Source: Candidatus Microgenomates bacterium (GTDB lineage: Bacteria; Patescibacteriota; Microgenomatia; UBA1406; GWC2-37-13). From it: a stretch of 19,851 bases of DNA. The position numbers were made by a program, and so were the translations under genes. The DNA lies in assembly GCA_015491205.1 (NCBI GenBank), contig WFWI01000124.1, forward strand, positions 1 to 19,851. Reading direction: 5' to 3'. Below, in pieces: positions 1 to 7,656 of this stretch (its first letter is position 1; each line of letters opens with the position of its first letter). Under the pieces are notes generated by a model, which saw only the letters and a program-made list of their open reading frames with translations, ran no database searches and was not told the DNA's origin.

Positions 1-1432
1 ACGTCGGCATCGGGACGACGAATCCAGCTAGAAAATTAGTAGTATCTAGAGACGGTAGTGTAACTCAGCCTGCAGACTTAGATCCAAATTTAGCTATGGT
101 TCTTACTAGCGGAGGATTTACGGGGTTAGGTATTATGGCCTCCTCCACTACTGCTAGTTTTATTCATTTTGGGGACACTACTACAACAAAAGCCGGAGCA
201 ATAGATTATTTCCATAGTGATGATTCAATGAGATTTTTTACAGCCGGAGGTGAGAGGGTTAGAATCACAAGCACCGGCAACGTCGGCATCGGGACGACGA
301 GTCCACTAAGCAAGCTGGATGTCGTAGGGTCTTTATCTGGAATCAGAGTCTTTACCGGCAACAGCGCTGACAGAGCGTTAGTGCTACGCGACACTCGTGC
401 AGGTACCAACTGGAATTACATAGAGTGGCAATTTAGTGATGGCACCAGAGATTGGGTGTTAGGGAGACATGCAGGCAGCGGTTACTTCACTCTCTGGAGG
501 AGCGGTGTTAATGAGGTATTAACAGTAGATAACTCCGGCAACGTCGGTATTGGAACAACTAGTCCGAGCTTTAGGCTTGAAATAAGTGGTGAGCAACATC
601 CTAGAATAAGGCTTAGATCCACTAATACGGGTCTTTCTAACGAAGTCGCTGTGCTTTTTGAAAATTCTGATGGTACAGAACAATTCGAGATAGGCCTAGA
701 CAATGATGGACTAAATGCTCTTCATATTGGAAATAGATATTTTGGCTCAAAGTATATGACAATCTTAAACACCGGCAACGTCGGCATCGGGACGACGAGT
801 CCGGAAGAAAGATTACATATATTGGGAGCAAGTCCAGTAGGAGCATTTGACGGACAATTAGCTATAGAGGCTTCAGAAACTACGGGGGCAGCAGATACAG
901 GAGCAGGAATTAGATTTATAGGTCATGATGGGAGCGTACGAAGGGATTGGGCTTATATTAGAGGCCTAAAAGAAAATAGTGTAGTAGGAGATACTGCTTC
1001 TTATCTGGCGTTTGCTACAAGGCCTTCTGGTGGTAATCCTACCGAAAGGGTTCGAATCACATCAACAGGTTCAGTCGGCATCGGGACGGTGAGCCCGCTA
1101 GATAAGCTTGATGTAAGAGGAAATAGGACTTTAGTTCATATCTCAGGAAATACTTATAATGTAGACGGTTATGGCAAGTATGTTTCGATAGGAGAAATAG
1201 CAAGGGGAGGGATATATCCAACATATATTCCAAGTGGAAGTGTGGGATTAGAAGCTACTTGGAGTTCTGATGGAATCTTTGTGGGCATGGTAGATAGAGG
1301 AGGAGGCAATGCAAAAGATGCTGTAATAGGTTGGGGCGATGATAGTAATGATAGACTACAATTTAGATTTAACAATAACCCACTCATAACCATCCTGCCT
1401 TCCGGCAACGTCGGCATCGGGACGACTAGTCC
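1..1432 (+). repeat. Near-identical DNA repeats encoding GNVGIGTTSP
   Basis: A 32-bp unit (begins ACCGGCAACGTCGGCATCGG) is identical at 273-304 and 771-802. Close copies lie at 1-25 (partial) and 1402-1432, and diverged copies near 534-566 and 1065-1096. The units are GC-richer than the AT-rich module sequence between them, and unit spacings are multiples of 3. Nucleotide identity above what protein conservation needs suggests gene conversion or module shuffling. Copies after 2600 keep the motif but not the nucleotide identity. Confidence 0.85.
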
Positions 1433-4400
1433 AGGAGAAAAGTTGGAGATAGTAGGAAAATTAAAACTCTCCGACAACGCACCCAATATTTACTATGCTA
1501 ACTCTAATTTCGGCACCTGGAGAGACAGCAGAATAAATCTAACTTCAGCCTTGGCAGGTAGAATTGTAAACTATAACACTGATTTCTTGGGTGGTTCAAC
1601 TACTCAATACTATGTATACGACAACAGCGCCTCAGGAGATGTAACCATCTCAGCTGTTGCTGATAGTACTGCTCCTAATTCCTCAGGTTATGTAATGCGA
1701 GTACAATACGACCCAAATGGCGGAACAGGATCTCCTTCTCCTGGTTTTGGAGGATTTTACTTGGCTATAACCAAATGCTCATCTAACGTCAACTCCGACT
1801 GTTATAAAGAAGGAAACCGCTATATCTGGAGAATTTGGGCTAAGATTCCTGCTGGTAGATATATAAACTTTGCCTCAAATGCCTATGGGACTGGAGGTAA
1901 CTTCCGCTGGATCACATCCAATGCAGGAACAGGACAATGGCGTGAGTATGTAGGAATTCAAACAATAGGCTCCGGCGGAACTTTCTCTTCTACCGGATTC
2001 TTCTATATAACAGGAGGTGCAGATACTCTATTTACCTGGGATGTTGCCCAGGTTTTAATGATAGGAATTGACGAACCCCCAGCATACACAAGAGCTCCTT
2101 ACTTAAATATTGGATACAACCCTTCAATAGAACCCACAAACAGCTGGGGAATGCTAGCTGTCTCCGGAAACATGAATATACTAGGCTATATCTACGACTC
2201 CGGCTCCGATCTTCAGCTTAACGACAACGTCAATATCACCGGCACGCTCTATGATTCTAACTCTAATCTGACAATTGCCGACACAGTTGTGCCTTCTGCT
2301 ACAAACGCCTATGACCTTGGCTCCTCTACTTTGCAGTGGAGAAACGTCTACGCCCAAACCATCTATCAAAACGGCCAGCAGGTTATTTCCTCAATTGTAG
2401 CTGGAAATGGGTTAGTTTCAAGCCAAACAGGAGGACAAGTAACGCTCAATGTTGGTGCAGGAACTTGTATTTCAGTAGGAGCTGATACTGTAGGTGTTGC
2501 AGGAAACTGTCTTGATTTTGCCCAACTTCAAAACACCCTTGACCTTGATGCTAACCTAGTGTGGAACACTGGAAATTATACGATAAATATAGATTCAGGA
2601 ACCCTTTTTGTTGATGGAGCAAACAACAGAATCGGCATTGGCACCACTGCTCCCTCAGGCAAGCTTTCAATCACAGGGCCAACAACAAACAGTGGCACTG
2701 ATGCAAACACAGAGCTTGTAATCTTCGGGCCTGATCCTCAAATAAAATTCAGAGACACAACTACAGGACAAGATAGCTGGTGGATACATGTCAATGATGC
2801 TGGACTCTACTTTTTGAAAAATACAGGAGACAACAGCACTGCCAGTGGCTGGGACAGCACAAGGCCACTGTTTTTGTCTGACACAGGAAGGGTGGGCATC
2901 GGCACAACAAGCCCATCCTACTTGCTCCAAGTCCAAGGAGACATTTATGCCAACGGCGGTTGGGTGAGAGTATCAGGCGCAAGAGGACTTTATTTCCAGT
3001 CCTACGGCGGTGGTTGGTATATGACCGACACCACCTGGATAAGGGCTTATAACAATAAACCCGTGTATTCTGCCGGAGAAATAAGATCGGGCAGTAACAT
3101 GAGGGCTCCAATATTTTATGATTTGAATAATGGCGGATATTACGTAGACCCTGCCTCCACTAGCTATCTGTACAGAGTAGGGATAGCAAATGAAATATTC
3201 TCCAACGCCGATATAAGAATAGATTTAGACGAGAATAACGATGGTACAAATTACTTTAGAATTTACAATGGTGGAGATGCCCAGGTATTTTATGTCAGCG
3301 AAGGAGGAGTAGTATATGCAAGTGGAGACGGAACTTTCTACAATGTTAAATTAAGAGGCCAAGTATTATATTCTGATACAAACATATATCTCGATTTAGA
3401 CAACAACAATGACGGAACCAACTATCTTTATGTCAGGGATGGAGCAAATAACATAAGACTTACTTTGGATGAAGGAGGTAATCTAGACGCAACTGGTCAA
3501 GTCAAAGGTACTATGTTTGTCGACAGAAACAATGCAAGCTACTTCCTTGACCCTGCAAGCACAACCACAAGCTTGGCTGTGGCAGGAAGTGTAGGAATCG
3601 GCACCACCTCTCCAGGAATGCTTCTTGATGTAGCAGGAAATGCAAGAGTAAGGAATGAACTCCACCTTGAAGAACCAGGAGACCCAGATCCCTACTTCCT
3701 CTACTACGCCAATGCTGGAGGAACAAATGTAGAATATGCAAGAGCCAGAATTGCAGTAGGAGATGATGGAGGCACAACCAACGACTGGTTGCAAATAGGA
3801 TACTTATTCAACGGCAACTTCTATGAAAGATTCAGATTTAGAATGAATGGTTGGGCAGAAGCTGGCTTGGGCTGGGGAACATTCTCTCCTTACCTTTCCT
3901 ACAACTACACCCCAGAAGGAAAAACTAAAAAAGACTTTTCCTTGGGCGACGTAGTAATCTTAGCAGAAGATGAGCGCTGGACTGTTAAAAAGTCAACTGA
4001 CGAAAAAACTCCTTTACTTTATGGTGTAATCGTGCCTCCAAGAGGCTTTATATCTATCCCTAAAGAGCTGCAAGATGAAATAATGGGCCACGAAAAAACA
4101 ATAGAAGAATTTGACAATCTTGTGCCTGTAGCCCATTTAGGAGAAGCCTCAACAAAAATAGTTGCGCCTCCTTCTTCTATTAAACCTTCTGACAAAATAA
4201 CAGCTTCCCCAATCCTTGCCTTTGGAAAAAAGGCAATAACACAAGGAACTATCTTGGGCCGGGCGCTTGAGGGCAATCAAGACTGGAGCAAAAACCGCTG
4301 CCCTCAAGTGCCTTCCATAGACCAGATCACCTGGCCAGAAGACGATGGCTCAAACAAAAACAGGCCGTGCTTTAGGGTGCCGGTTGAGTCCTTTGACGAC

Positions 4401-6380
4401 AAAACAAGAGAAAAACTAGAAAAGGCCGGTTTGGTGGTTGATGGAGAGGTTTATGTCGGGAAGTTGATGATCTTTGTAAGCGTTGGCTGGTGGGAGCCAG
4501 GAATAGAGGTTGTTGAGGGAGGAGACTTGAATATAGTTAAAAACGTAAAGCCAAAAGCGAAAAGCGAAAAAGGTGAATTTACATTGATAAACACAAAAAC
4601 AAATGAAGCCATTGAAAAGCTTGGGGCTTTTTCAAAGATCCTGGCCGCTCAGATCCAGGCTGGCCTTGTAAAGACCAAAGAGCTTACAACAGAAAGCTTT
4701 GAAATAACCTCAGAAAACGCCAAGATCGCCGGGCAGACTTTAAGAGAGTATATAGAAAAGATTGTTAATGAAGCGCTGGATAAGAGGCTGGCTAAAAAAA
4801 CAATAAGCCCAGTGGATGAGGAAAATATTAAGAATAGAGTTGACGAACTCGAAGAAAAGGTAGCAAGCCTGAGCGCTGAAATTGCCACTTCACCTGCGCA
4901 GGTAGAAAACTACCAACTACCAACTACCAGCTACCAGCTACCAGCCACAGACAGCGGCAAATTGGCTAAGCTCATCCTTGAAAAATACGACGGCACGCCA
5001 GCGGTTGTACTTGACTCAGAAGGTAATGCTTCAATCTCCGGCCAGCTTAAAGCTTATATTGCAAAAATTGAAAAATTTGAGACAAAAGTAGCCACGGTTG
5101 AAGGAAAGCTTGTAGCAAAGGAAGTGGAGGCTGAAAACATCGCCAGCCTTGCAGCTGAAGTCAAAACTCAAAAGTCAAAAGTCAAAAGCTTAGAGGAGAA
5201 GATTAAAGAAATAAAGGAAAAACTTGAGGAAGTAGCAAGTAGCAAGAAGCAAGTAGCGAGTAGCGAGGCTAATTCTACAATTGCTAAGAAAACCTCAGAG
5301 ATTGATACCCTAGACCAACAACCAACTACCAACTACCAGCTACCAGCTACCAAAGACAATGAAATAAACACCACTCAAAAACTCTTGGCTGAGATCAAAA
5401 ATGAACCCCTGCCTGATGTAAGCTACTACCAAAAACTCCCTGAAGATCTTAATATAATTGTTCAAAAAACCTCGGAGGTTGATAAAGAAACCTCCGAGGT
5501 TGATACCTCAGTTGTTCAAAAAACCTCCCACCTAAACCGGCGGGCTGACGCGGAGATTGACAACTCAATTGTTTCAGAAACCTCGAAGGTTAATCAAGAA
5601 ACCTTCGAGGTTAATACCTTAGCTACCAACACCCTCTCCCTCTACTCCGCCTCAGTTGTAAACACCCTCTCTGTTGGCTTCCTTTCCTTTGAAAACGATC
5701 GTATACTTTCCCTTTCCTGGGAGCTAAAGCTTTCTGCCTTAGAGAAAATCTCCTTCTTTGACGGCCAGGTAGTAATTGCCAAAGATGGAACGATAACAAC
5801 GCAAGGGCAAGTGATAGCAAAAGGAGGGGTAAAGACAAATGAAATAAGCCCAATTTCGGAAGGAGAGGATCTCACAATAAAGCTAAAAGCGAAAAGCGAA
5901 AAACGAAAAGCTACCAGCTACCAGCTACCAGCTACCAATGATAAAGAAACCTTCGAGGTTAATACCTCAGCTTCAAATCAAAAACTTAAAATAGAAAACC
6001 AGCTTGGAGAGGAAGTAGCTTCAATTGACGCCTCAGGCTCTGCCTACTTTAGGGAGCTTGTGCTTGACAAATACCTTGAAGCGACAAGCCCTGCAGCTAT
6101 AATTGCTGCTGAAGCCAACTTTGAACAAACAGGCCAGTTTGCACCGGCGATAAAGACAAGCGGAGAAATTGCCGGAATCGGAAGGCTGCCGGCTGGCGAG
6201 AGAGAGATAATAATCTACAATGAAAAAGCCAGCCCCACCTCCCTTATCCTTGTAACCCCAACCACCCCTGGCTTTGACGGAAGCTTGACGGTCGTTGAAA
6301 AAGCTCAAGGGTTTTTCCGTGTAGTCACCTCAAAAGTGCAAGACAAGGATATTACCTTTGATTGGTTGATAATTAATTAG
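1..6380 (+). CDS. Giant GIGTTSP-repeat surface/fibre-like protein, 5' truncated by window edge
   Basis: The frame is open from base 3, so the gene starts upstream; 2125 residues are visible. Nine NVGIGTTSP-type motifs, each following an RITSTG-like strand, recur near nt 6, 282, 543, 780, 1074, 1410, 2628, 2895 and 3594. This repeat is typical of phage tail-fibre-like and CPR surface proteins. A jelly-roll-like insert occupies about nt 1480-2080. An AYDLGSS..WRNVYA motif lies near 2310. Two LDxNNDGTNY repeats and two YxxDPAST motifs lie at 3115-3560. At 3900-4530 there is a domain of the kind that follows such repeats (GD..I...I..GRALEG). The rest is coiled-coil and low-complexity stalk (4600-5700), then a beta-rich end finishing FDWLIIN. 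I see no S74 endosialidase chaperone motif. The stop is followed in frame by TAG and TAA, so there are three tandem stops. Role in adhesion or surface display is inferred. Secretion cannot be judged because the N-terminus is missing. Confidence 0.85.
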   Translation, partial: VGIGTTNPARKLVVSRDGSVTQPADLDPNLAMVLTSGGFTGLGIMASSTTASFIHFGDTTTTKAGAIDYFHSDDSMRFFTAGGERVRITSTGNVGIGTTSPLSKLDVVGSLSGIRVFTGNSADRALVLRDTRAGTNWNYIEWQFSDGTRDWVLGRHAGSGYFTLWRSGVNEVLTVDNSGNVGIGTTSPSFRLEISGEQHPRIRLRSTNTGLSNEVAVLFENSDGTEQFEIGLDNDGLNALHIGNRYFGSKYMTILNTGNVGIGTTSPEERLHILGASPVGAFDGQLAIEASETTGAADTGAGIRFIGHDGSVRRDWAYIRGLKENSVVGDTASYLAFATRPSGGNPTERVRITSTGSVGIGTVSPLDKLDVRGNRTLVHISGNTYNVDGYGKYVSIGEIARGGIYPTYIPSGSVGLEATWSSDGIFVGMVDRGGGNAKDAVIGWGDDSNDRLQFRFNNNPLITILPSGNVGIGTTSPGEKLEIVGKLKLSDNAPNIYYANSNFGTWRDSRINLTSALAGRIVNYNTDFLGGSTTQYYVYDNSASGDVTISAVADSTAPNSSGYVMRVQYDPNGGTGSPSPGFGGFYLAITKCSSNVNSDCYKEGNRYIWRIWAKIPAGRYINFASNAYGTGGNFRWITSNAGTGQWREYVGIQTIGSGGTFSSTGFFYITGGADTLFTWDVAQVLMIGIDEPPAYTRAPYLNIGYNPSIEPTNSWGMLAVSGNMNILGYIYDSGSDLQLNDNVNITGTLYDSNSNLTIADTVVPSATNAYDLGSSTLQWRNVYAQTIYQNGQQVISSIVAGNGLVSSQTGGQVTLNVGAGTCISVGADTVGVAGNCLDFAQLQNTLDLDANLVWNTGNYTINIDSGTLFVDGANNRIGIGTTAPSGKLSITGPTTNSGTDANTELVIFGPDPQIKFRDTTTGQDSWWIHVNDAGLYFLKNTGDNSTASGWDSTRPLFLSDTGRVGIGTTSPSYLLQVQGDIYANGGWVRVSGARGLYFQSYGGGWYMTDTTWIRAYNNKPVYSAGEIRSGSNMRAPIFYDLNNGGYYVDPASTSYLYRVGIANEIFSNADIRIDLDENNDGTNYFRIYNGGDAQVFYVSEGGVVYASGDGTFYNVKLRGQVLYSDTNIYLDLDNNNDGTNYLYVRDGANNIRLTLDEGGNLDATGQVKGTMFVDRNNASYFLDPASTTTSLAVAGSVGIGTTSPGMLLDVAGNARVRNELHLEEPGDPDPYFLYYANAGGTNVEYARARIAVGDDGGTTNDWLQIGYLFNGNFYERFRFRMNGWAEAGLGWGTFSPYLSYNYTPEGKTKKDFSLGDVVILAEDERWTVKKSTDEKTPLLYGVIVPPRGFISIPKELQDEIMGHEKTIEEFDNLVPVAHLGEASTKIVAPPSSIKPSDKITASPILAFGKKAITQGTILGRALEGNQDWSKNRCPQVPSIDQITWPEDDGSNKNRPCFRVPVESFDDKTREKLEKAGLVVDGEVYVGKLMIFVSVGWWEPGIEVVEGGDLNIVKNVKPKAKSEKGEFTLINTKTNEAIEKLGAFSKILAAQIQAGLVKTKELTTESFEITSENAKIAGQTLREYIEKIVNEALDKRLAKKTISPVDEENIKNRVDELEEKVASLSAEIATSPAQVENYQLPTTSYQLPATDSGKLAKLILEKYDGTPAVVLDSEGNASISGQLKAYIAKIEKFETKVATVEGKLVAKEVEAENIASLAAEVKTQKSKVKSLEEKIKEIKEKLEEVASSKKQVASSEANSTIAKKTSEIDTLDQQPTTNYQLPATKDNEINTTQKLLAEIKNEPLPDVSYYQKLPEDLNIIVQKTSEVDKETSEVDTSVVQKTSHLNRRADAEIDNSIVSETSKVNQETFEVNTLATNTLSLYSASVVNTLSVGFLSFENDRILSLSWELKLSALEKISFFDGQVVIAKDGTITTQGQVIAKGGVKTNEISPISEGEDLTIKLKAKSEKRKATSYQLPATNDKETFEVNTSASNQKLKIENQLGEEVASIDASGSAYFRELVLDKYLEATSPAAIIAAEANFEQTGQFAPAIKTSGEIAGIGRLPAGEREIIIYNEKASPTSLILVTPTTPGFDGSLTVVEKAQGFFRVVTSKVQDKDITFDWLIIN
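4550..4573 (+). repeat. Intragenic 7-nt tract (AAAAGCG)
   Basis: AAAAGCG is repeated about three times in frame in the stalk of the surface protein, encoding PKAKSEK. The same unit returns at 5883. Confidence 0.7.
4910..4946 (+). repeat. Intragenic 7-nt tract (CTACCAA/CTACCAG)
   Basis: About five tandem copies of CTACCAR lie inside the surface-protein gene. Because 7 is not a multiple of 3, the tract cycles through all three frames every 21 nt and gives the 7-residue repeat YQLPTTS/YQLPATD. Confidence 0.9.
5161..5190 (+). repeat. Intragenic 7-nt tract (TCAAAAG)
   Basis: Four copies of TCAAAAS encode part of a charged coiled coil (KTQKSKVKS). The unit matches the intergenic tract at 8849-8902 beside pilC. 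Confidence 0.8.
5231..5268 (+). repeat. Intragenic 7-nt tract (AGTAGCA/AGTAGCG)
   Basis: Five degenerate copies of AGTAGCR encode VASSKKQVASSE. The same unit family makes up the tract directly after the stop codon at 6378-6413. Confidence 0.85.
5315..5353 (+). repeat. Intragenic 7-nt tract (CTACCAA/CTACCAG), second copy
   Basis: About five copies of CTACCAR encode QPTTNYQLPAT. It is nearly the same as the tract at 4910-4946, 400 bp upstream. Confidence 0.85.
5883..5938 (+). repeat. Compound intragenic 7-nt tract (AAAAGCG then ACCAGCT)
   Basis: Eight consecutive 7-mers. The first four are AAAAGCG-like and the next four ACCAGCT-like, and the 7-nt register is unbroken across the switch. Encodes KAKSEKRKATSYQLPAT. 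Confidence 0.85.
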
Positions 6381-6413
6381 TAGTAAGTAGTAAGTAGCGA
6401 GTAGCTAGTAAAA
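6378..6413 (+). repeat. 7-nt tract at the 3' end of the surface-protein gene
   Basis: AGTAGTA/AGTAGCG units repeat about five times, starting within the stop codon. The tract supplies the two extra in-frame stops (TAG at 6381, TAA at 6384). Confidence 0.85.
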
Positions 6414-6497
6414 GGTTATGGGCAGTTAGGAGAAAGCTACTAGCAATTACGCGTTAACACTTACAATTTAATATTGTGACCTTCAAAAAAGAATGCC

Positions 6498-6533
6498 GGA
6501 CGTAAGGATACGCGATCGCATATCCTTACATCC
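6498..6533. repeat. 36-bp palindrome with GCGATCGC core, copy 1
   Basis: The sequence is symmetrical about 6515.5, with perfect arms GTAAGGATA (6502-6510) and TATCCTTAC (6521-6529), core GCGATCGC at 6512-6519, and outer GGA/TCC. It lies in the convergent gap between the surface-protein gene and the PaaX-like gene. There is no T-run on either side, so a simple intrinsic terminator is not supported. A near-identical 36-bp element lies at 7450-7485. The rest of the 6414-6630 gap holds copy 2 and no gene that I can see. Confidence 0.9.
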
Positions 6534-6575
6534 ACCCAAGAGATTTTGCCCTACCCCACTACGCTAGAACCCAAA

Positions 6576-6615
6576 GGAACGTTAAGGATATGCGATCGCG
6601 ACCTCTTAACGTTCC
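6576..6615. repeat. 40-bp palindrome with GCGATCGC core, copy 2
   Basis: Perfect 11-bp arms GGAACGTTAAG (6576-6586) and CTTAACGTTCC (6605-6615) are centred on GCGATCGC at 6592-6599. The inner left flank TAAGGATAT matches copy 1, but the outer arms differ. It sits 16 bp from the stop codon of the PaaX-like gene. A bidirectional transcription-stop or protein-binding role is possible. Confidence 0.9.
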
Positions 6616-6630
6616 CTTCCAAAACTTATT

Positions 6631-7407
6631 CTACTCTTCCTCAAACTCTTCAGAAAATTTCTCATAGATCTCGCCTATAAGCTCCTCTACCTTCCCCCGC
6701 CCCAGGTCGTCTCCTACAATATCTATTGGCACAAACGGATCTTTCTCAAGAAGAGAAAAGTACTTGTTTACAAAATCATACACAGAAGCTGAAATAGTGT
6801 TTTTCTCCAGCTTTTCCCAATCTTTATCAAGGAACCCCTCTATCTGCCTTGCCAAATCCTCATACTCCTCTCGCAAATCCTCTAAAGGAAACACTACTTC
6901 CGCCAGATCCTTGTCGCTCAACCCCCCAATATTTTTTGCCTGAAAACAATAGGTCCATCTCCACAATCCTTCTGCTTCTAAGAATTCATCTATCTCTTCA
7001 ACCAAAGGATGGGGGGAGATATAAACTGACCTTTGCCACTGGCCAAAACCTAGCGAATACATCTTTTTCCTTAAAATATCCCTTCTTATCCTTATCTTCT
7101 CTGGAATATCAAACATAACCACCGTCCAATAACCCCACCACGGCTCCTCCTGAAATTTCTTTAAAGAAATAAGCTCGTTTAACAGCCCTACTCCCCTGGT
7201 CTCCAATCGTATAACTGGCTCTCCGTCTACTATCTCCTTTGAGATGGCTTTGATCTTTGCCAATTCTCTTAAACTCTTTGAAAAACTATCTATAGAATAG
7301 TTTGTATAAGCCAAAGTATAAATTGTACGAGGAGAACAAGCCTTGTAAAAATCAGCTAAAATAGAAAGAAAAAATAATAAATGCCACCTAAGCCCTCTTT
7401 TTCTCAT
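6631..7407 (-). CDS. PaaX-like transcriptional regulator
   Basis: 258 residues. The N-terminal 80 or so residues form a predicted winged-helix region. Residues 89-133 carry the PaaX-family signature WWGYWTVVMFDIPE, then R..RR..LR..M..LGFGQWQRSVYISPHP, the ferredoxin-like (Cas2-like fold) central domain. The acidic C-terminus (DFVNKYF..DPFVP) also fits PaaX, although the protein is shorter than the roughly 300 residues of proteobacterial PaaX. No phenylacetate genes are near, so the ligand is unknown. The start is supported by an AAGGAG ribosome site, rare in this window. It lies downstream of pilC on the same strand. GCGATCGC palindromes flank it on both sides, and the upstream copy is 43-78 bp before the start codon, a plausible autoregulatory operator (inference). 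Confidence 0.8.
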   Translation of the reverse strand: MRKRGLRWHLLFFLSILADFYKACSPRTIYTLAYTNYSIDSFSKSLRELAKIKAISKEIVDGEPVIRLETRGVGLLNELISLKKFQEEPWWGYWTVVMFDIPEKIRIRRDILRKKMYSLGFGQWQRSVYISPHPLVEEIDEFLEAEGLWRWTYCFQAKNIGGLSDKDLAEVVFPLEDLREEYEDLARQIEGFLDKDWEKLEKNTISASVYDFVNKYFSLLEKDPFVPIDIVGDDLGRGKVEELIGEIYEKFSEEFEEE

Positions 7408-7408
7408 A

Positions 7409-7417
7409 CCTCTCCTT
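7409..7417 (-). promoter_or_regulatory. Ribosome binding site of the PaaX-like gene
   Basis: Minus-strand AAGGAGAGG lies just before the ATG at 7407. It is the clearest Shine-Dalgarno sequence in the window; most other genes here have none. Confidence 0.65.
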
Positions 7418-7449
7418 AACTAAACTTTTAAACTTTCATTCCAGATTCC

Positions 7450-7485
7450 GGACATAAAAATATGCGATCGCATATTCTTACATCC
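7450..7485. repeat. 36-bp palindrome with GCGATCGC core, copy 3 (candidate operator)
   Basis: Symmetrical about 7467.5: arms AATAT/ATATT directly around GCGATCGC (7464-7471), with outer TAA/TTA and GGA/TCC. The asymmetric outer bases (GGAC on the left, ACATCC on the right) match copy 1 in the same orientation, and similarity continues a few bases outward (CCGGAC on the left, ATCCRC on the right). It lies upstream of the PaaX-like start codon. Confidence 0.85.
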
Positions 7486-7510
7486 GCACCTCACCGAACT
7501 CTCGGATTTA

Positions 7511-7656
7511 TCAGCTATATCCAGTTTCAACCAGCTTCATCCAGTTCCATACAGCTCCGTCTGGTTTCGTCAAATTCAGCCAACTCCATCCGACCCTGTC
7601 TAGCTTCCTCTAGCTATATCCAGCTCCGTCTAACTCTGTCCAGTTTAGCCAGTTTA
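7511..7656. repeat. 10-nt-period degenerate array
   Basis: About 14 tandem decamers with consensus CCAGCTYYRT on the plus strand (for example CCAGCTTCAT, ACAGCTCCGT, CCAACTCCAT), with one 1-bp phase slip near 7580. It fills the gap between pilC and the palindrome upstream of the PaaX-like gene and touches the pilC stop codon. Related arrays lie at 10955-10993 and 18931-19027. Confidence 0.9.

Larger units (their letters stand above)
5291..5960 (+). repeat. Dispersed 13-bp palindromes AACCTCNGAGGTT inside the coding stalk
   Basis: Small palindromes lie at 5291-5303, 5468-5480, 5489-5501, 5579-5591, 5600-5612 and 5948-5960, with arms AACCTC/GAGGTT or one-base variants. Each encodes a TSEVD or TFEVN peptide. 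A further copy is split: AACCTC at 5522-5527 and GAGATT at 5553-5558 are separated by 25 bp encoding SHLNRRADA. All copies keep the frame. The arm-loop-arm design resembles the REP hairpins beside the RAYT gene, but the sequences are not the same. Confidence 0.8.

Noticed and set aside
5640..6380. Endosialidase-type S74 chaperone at the end of the fibre-like protein
   Set aside because: I see no S74 catalytic Ser/Lys pattern; the end is a beta-rich domain finishing FDWLIIN.
6498..6615. Palindromes 1 and 2 as simple intrinsic terminators
   Set aside because: Neither strand has the T-run expected after the stem, and a third copy lies at a gene start rather than an end.
6631..7407. Cas2 or another CRISPR adaptation protein
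   Set aside because: The Cas2-like fold is part of PaaX proteins; length, N-terminal helix-turn-helix and the PaaX signature favour the regulator.
7511..7656. CRISPR-like array
   Set aside because: Units are 10 nt, degenerate and contiguous, with no spacers and no cas genes nearby.
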